From contig NZ_JAGHRO010000002.1 in assembly GCF_017743735.1 (NCBI RefSeq), forward strand, positions 434,001-498,000: a stretch of 64,000 nt of DNA. The letters are read 5' to 3'. This DNA is from Shimia sp. R9_2 (GTDB taxonomy: Bacteria > Pseudomonadota > Alphaproteobacteria > Rhodobacterales > Rhodobacteraceae). Shown here piece after piece: positions 62,327 to 64,000 of this stretch. The notes below the pieces were generated by a model. The model was not told the origin of the DNA and did not search any database. It worked only from the letters and a program-made list of their open reading frames with translations. The translations under genes were made by a program, and so were the position numbers. Positions within the stretch are counted from its first letter, which is position 1, and each line of letters starts with the position of its first letter.

Positions 62327-64000
62327 TCACTGCCCTCCCTTTGCGGGTTCTTGGTCTGCTTTTTCGGCCACCCGTGCTGCGGATGGGTCGTGGTCCATCG
62401 GGTTGATGTTCACCGTTTCACCGGCAAAGCGCGCAATCCGCGACAGGCTGTAGAGCATCAGCATCACCGCGCCGAGCACGGCGAGGAACACCCCAAGGTC
62501 AAAGGCAATGGCGGTGGCCCATTCAAATTCCTCAATTGGTGGGAAATGCAGATAGCCGTATGCGCTTGTCAGGAAGGGTTTGCCCGCAAGCCACGCCCCC
62601 GCACCGGTCAAACCGGCAATCAGAACGCCCCAGCCAATCAATGTGTGGTATTCCGTGCGCTGCCGCATTTGCGCCCAGGCAAAGCCTGAGGCCATATACT
62701 GCATCAAAAGCGCAATGGAGATCACGAGCCCGGCGATAAAGCCACCACCAGGCTGATTGTGCCCGCGCAGGAAGATATAGATCCCGACCATCATCGCAAT
62801 CGGCAGCATCGCCCGTGTGGCCACCACCATCATCAGCGGGTGGCGATCCCGCGACCGATCCGGTGCAAACACGCGGTCGCGCAGCTTTTTGGCGGCTGGC
62901 CCCCGCAGCAGGGAGTCCATCAGCGCGTAGATCGTCAGACCGGCGATCCCCAGCACGATGATCTCGCCATAGGTGTCATACCCCCGGAAATCCACAAGGA
63001 TCACGTTCACCACATTGGTGCCGCCCCCGCCCTTATAGGAATTGGCCAAATGATATGCTGAGATCGAGCTGAAATCGCGGGTCAGATAGACCATCGCCAG
63101 CGCGGCGACTGCCAGCCCGCCGGTGATCGCAATAGCGCCATCACGCAGCTTGCGCGCCGCGCTGCTCTCACGCGGGGTTTCCTTGGGCAGGAAGTAGAGC
63201 GCCAGCAACAAAAGAAGGATGGTCACCGTCTCCACCGAAATCTGCGTCAGCGCCAGATCAGGTGCAGAGAGATAGACGAAGCCGGACGAAATCGACAGAC
63301 CAATGACCGAGATAAACACCAGCGCCCGGAAGCGGTTATGGTGTTGAGTGACCACGAGGAAGGTCGCCACGACCAAGCCAGCCCAGGCGACAAACACCAG
63401 AGGTGGCACAGGCAGCATGTCACGCGTCGGCGGCAACATGCCCCCAGTGGCATATGCGTGGTACCCAAGCCCAATGGTCACAACGACCATGATCGCCAGA
63501 TAGCGGCTCATGGCGCCATTGTGCATGCTGAAGACAACCGCTTGGGCAATCCGAACAGCGCCCGCCAGCAGCCGGTCAAATATCACCTTCGCTTCAGGCC
63601 GTGGCATCGCGTTCCAGATCCGCTCCAACCCGCCATGCAGGTAGAGTAGGATCGCCCCAACCACAAAGGCAATGGCCGACATGTAAAGCGCAGGCGTCAC
63701 GCCGTGCCAGAGCTTCAGATGAGGATGGGTGTCATAGCCCGTGACCGCATTGGCCGCCACGGTCACCAGTGGTTCGGCAAGATGTGGCATCAGCCCCAGC
63801 GCCACCACCAGAACCGTCAGCAATGCTGGAGAGGCGTAGAGCCCGAAAGGCGGATCATGTGGTTTCGCAGGATAATCATCCCGCACCGGCCCACCAAACA
63901 CGTGAAAGACAAAGCGGAAGGAATAGGCCACCGACAGGCAAGCCCCAACCGTTGCCAGCACAGGCACAAGCCAGGGGTTCTCAAACCACTTCGTGTGTGC
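62327..64000 (-). CDS. phaA: fused cation/proton antiporter subunit AB (PhaAB/MrpA-B), 5' part cut
   Basis: The reading frame is open to the right edge, giving the C-terminal 557 residues of what should be a protein of about 950. Near the edge is the end of the NuoL-like antiporter core (SVAYSFRFVFHVFGGP). Next comes the MrpA C-terminal domain with APDLALTQISVETVTILLLL. The last ~150 residues are an MrpB-like domain (RGHNQPGGGFIAGL, EWATAIAFDLGVFLAVLG). The fused form is the rhizobial/Rhodobacteral PhaAB arrangement. It is the first visible gene of phaABCDEFG. Confidence 0.94.
   Translation of the reverse strand, partial: AHTKWFENPWLVPVLATVGACLSVAYSFRFVFHVFGGPVRDDYPAKPHDPPFGLYASPALLTVLVVALGLMPHLAEPLVTVAANAVTGYDTHPHLKLWHGVTPALYMSAIAFVVGAILLYLHGGLERIWNAMPRPEAKVIFDRLLAGAVRIAQAVVFSMHNGAMSRYLAIMVVVTIGLGYHAYATGGMLPPTRDMLPVPPLVFVAWAGLVVATFLVVTQHHNRFRALVFISVIGLSISSGFVYLSAPDLALTQISVETVTILLLLLALYFLPKETPRESSAARKLRDGAIAITGGLAVAALAMVYLTRDFSSISAYHLANSYKGGGGTNVVNVILVDFRGYDTYGEIIVLGIAGLTIYALMDSLLRGPAAKKLRDRVFAPDRSRDRHPLMMVVATRAMLPIAMMVGIYIFLRGHNQPGGGFIAGLVISIALLMQYMASGFAWAQMRQRTEYHTLIGWGVLIAGLTGAGAWLAGKPFLTSAYGYLHFPPIEEFEWATAIAFDLGVFLAVLGAVMLMLYSLSRIARFAGETVNINPMDHDPSAARVAEKADQEPAKGGQ

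Overview
The window looks like the chromosome of a marine alphaproteobacterium of the Rhodobacterales (Roseobacter group). It is GC-rich. It carries a peptidyl-prolyl isomerase gene directly before trpE, a fused PhaAB-type antiporter subunit, a NAD-dependent PreT/PreA reductive pyrimidine pathway with RutR-like regulators, and GC-rich dispersed intergenic repeats. No phage, insertion sequence or CRISPR array was seen.

Region 1 (1-15.5 kb) is a polysaccharide locus and the most unusual part of the window. It holds a BcsA-like family 2 glycosyltransferase without a PilZ domain, a sugar nucleotidyltransferase fused to an N-terminal STAS domain, two DUF3131 proteins, an acyltransferase-3, an OmpA protein, a GH16 glycanase, several secreted proteins of unknown function, and a pair made of a degenerate ABC protein and an HlyD-like adaptor. 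I infer a synthase-dependent exopolysaccharide machine that does not match a cellulose, alginate or curdlan operon. Its promoter regions carry inverted repeats.

Region 2 (15.5-26.8 kb) holds a chemoreceptor, nadD, a KAP-family P-loop NTPase of mosaic base composition, ettA, a membrane-anchored TIGR02594/CHAP-like protein whose catalytic Cys is Ser, small membrane proteins, an orphan BrnA-like protein, a thioesterase and a geranylgeranyl-reductase-type flavoprotein.

Region 3 (26.8-38.6 kb) is a reductive pyrimidine catabolism cluster: PreT/PreA (dihydropyrimidine dehydrogenase), dihydropyrimidinase, an N-carbamoyl-beta-alanine/amino-acid hydrolase, a full NMT1-type ABC importer, a cupin, a GNAT enzyme and two TetR/RutR-like regulators. 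RutR-type palindromes lie in front of the hydrolase/regulator pair and in front of preT.

Region 4 (38.8-54.7 kb) is mostly housekeeping: two cold-shock proteins, a tRNA-Pro, DUF192 protein, pdxH, fabI, a LysE exporter, an L,D-transpeptidase, gpt, an aminotransferase, ppiD-like, trpE, cpdB and a multicopper oxidase.

Region 5 (54.7-64 kb) has an RND efflux pump with its adaptor and the phaA(B)CDEFG/mrp cation-proton antiporter operon, cut by the right edge. Two families of dispersed intergenic repeats are each seen twice (26.7/50.7 kb and 32.9/45.8 kb).
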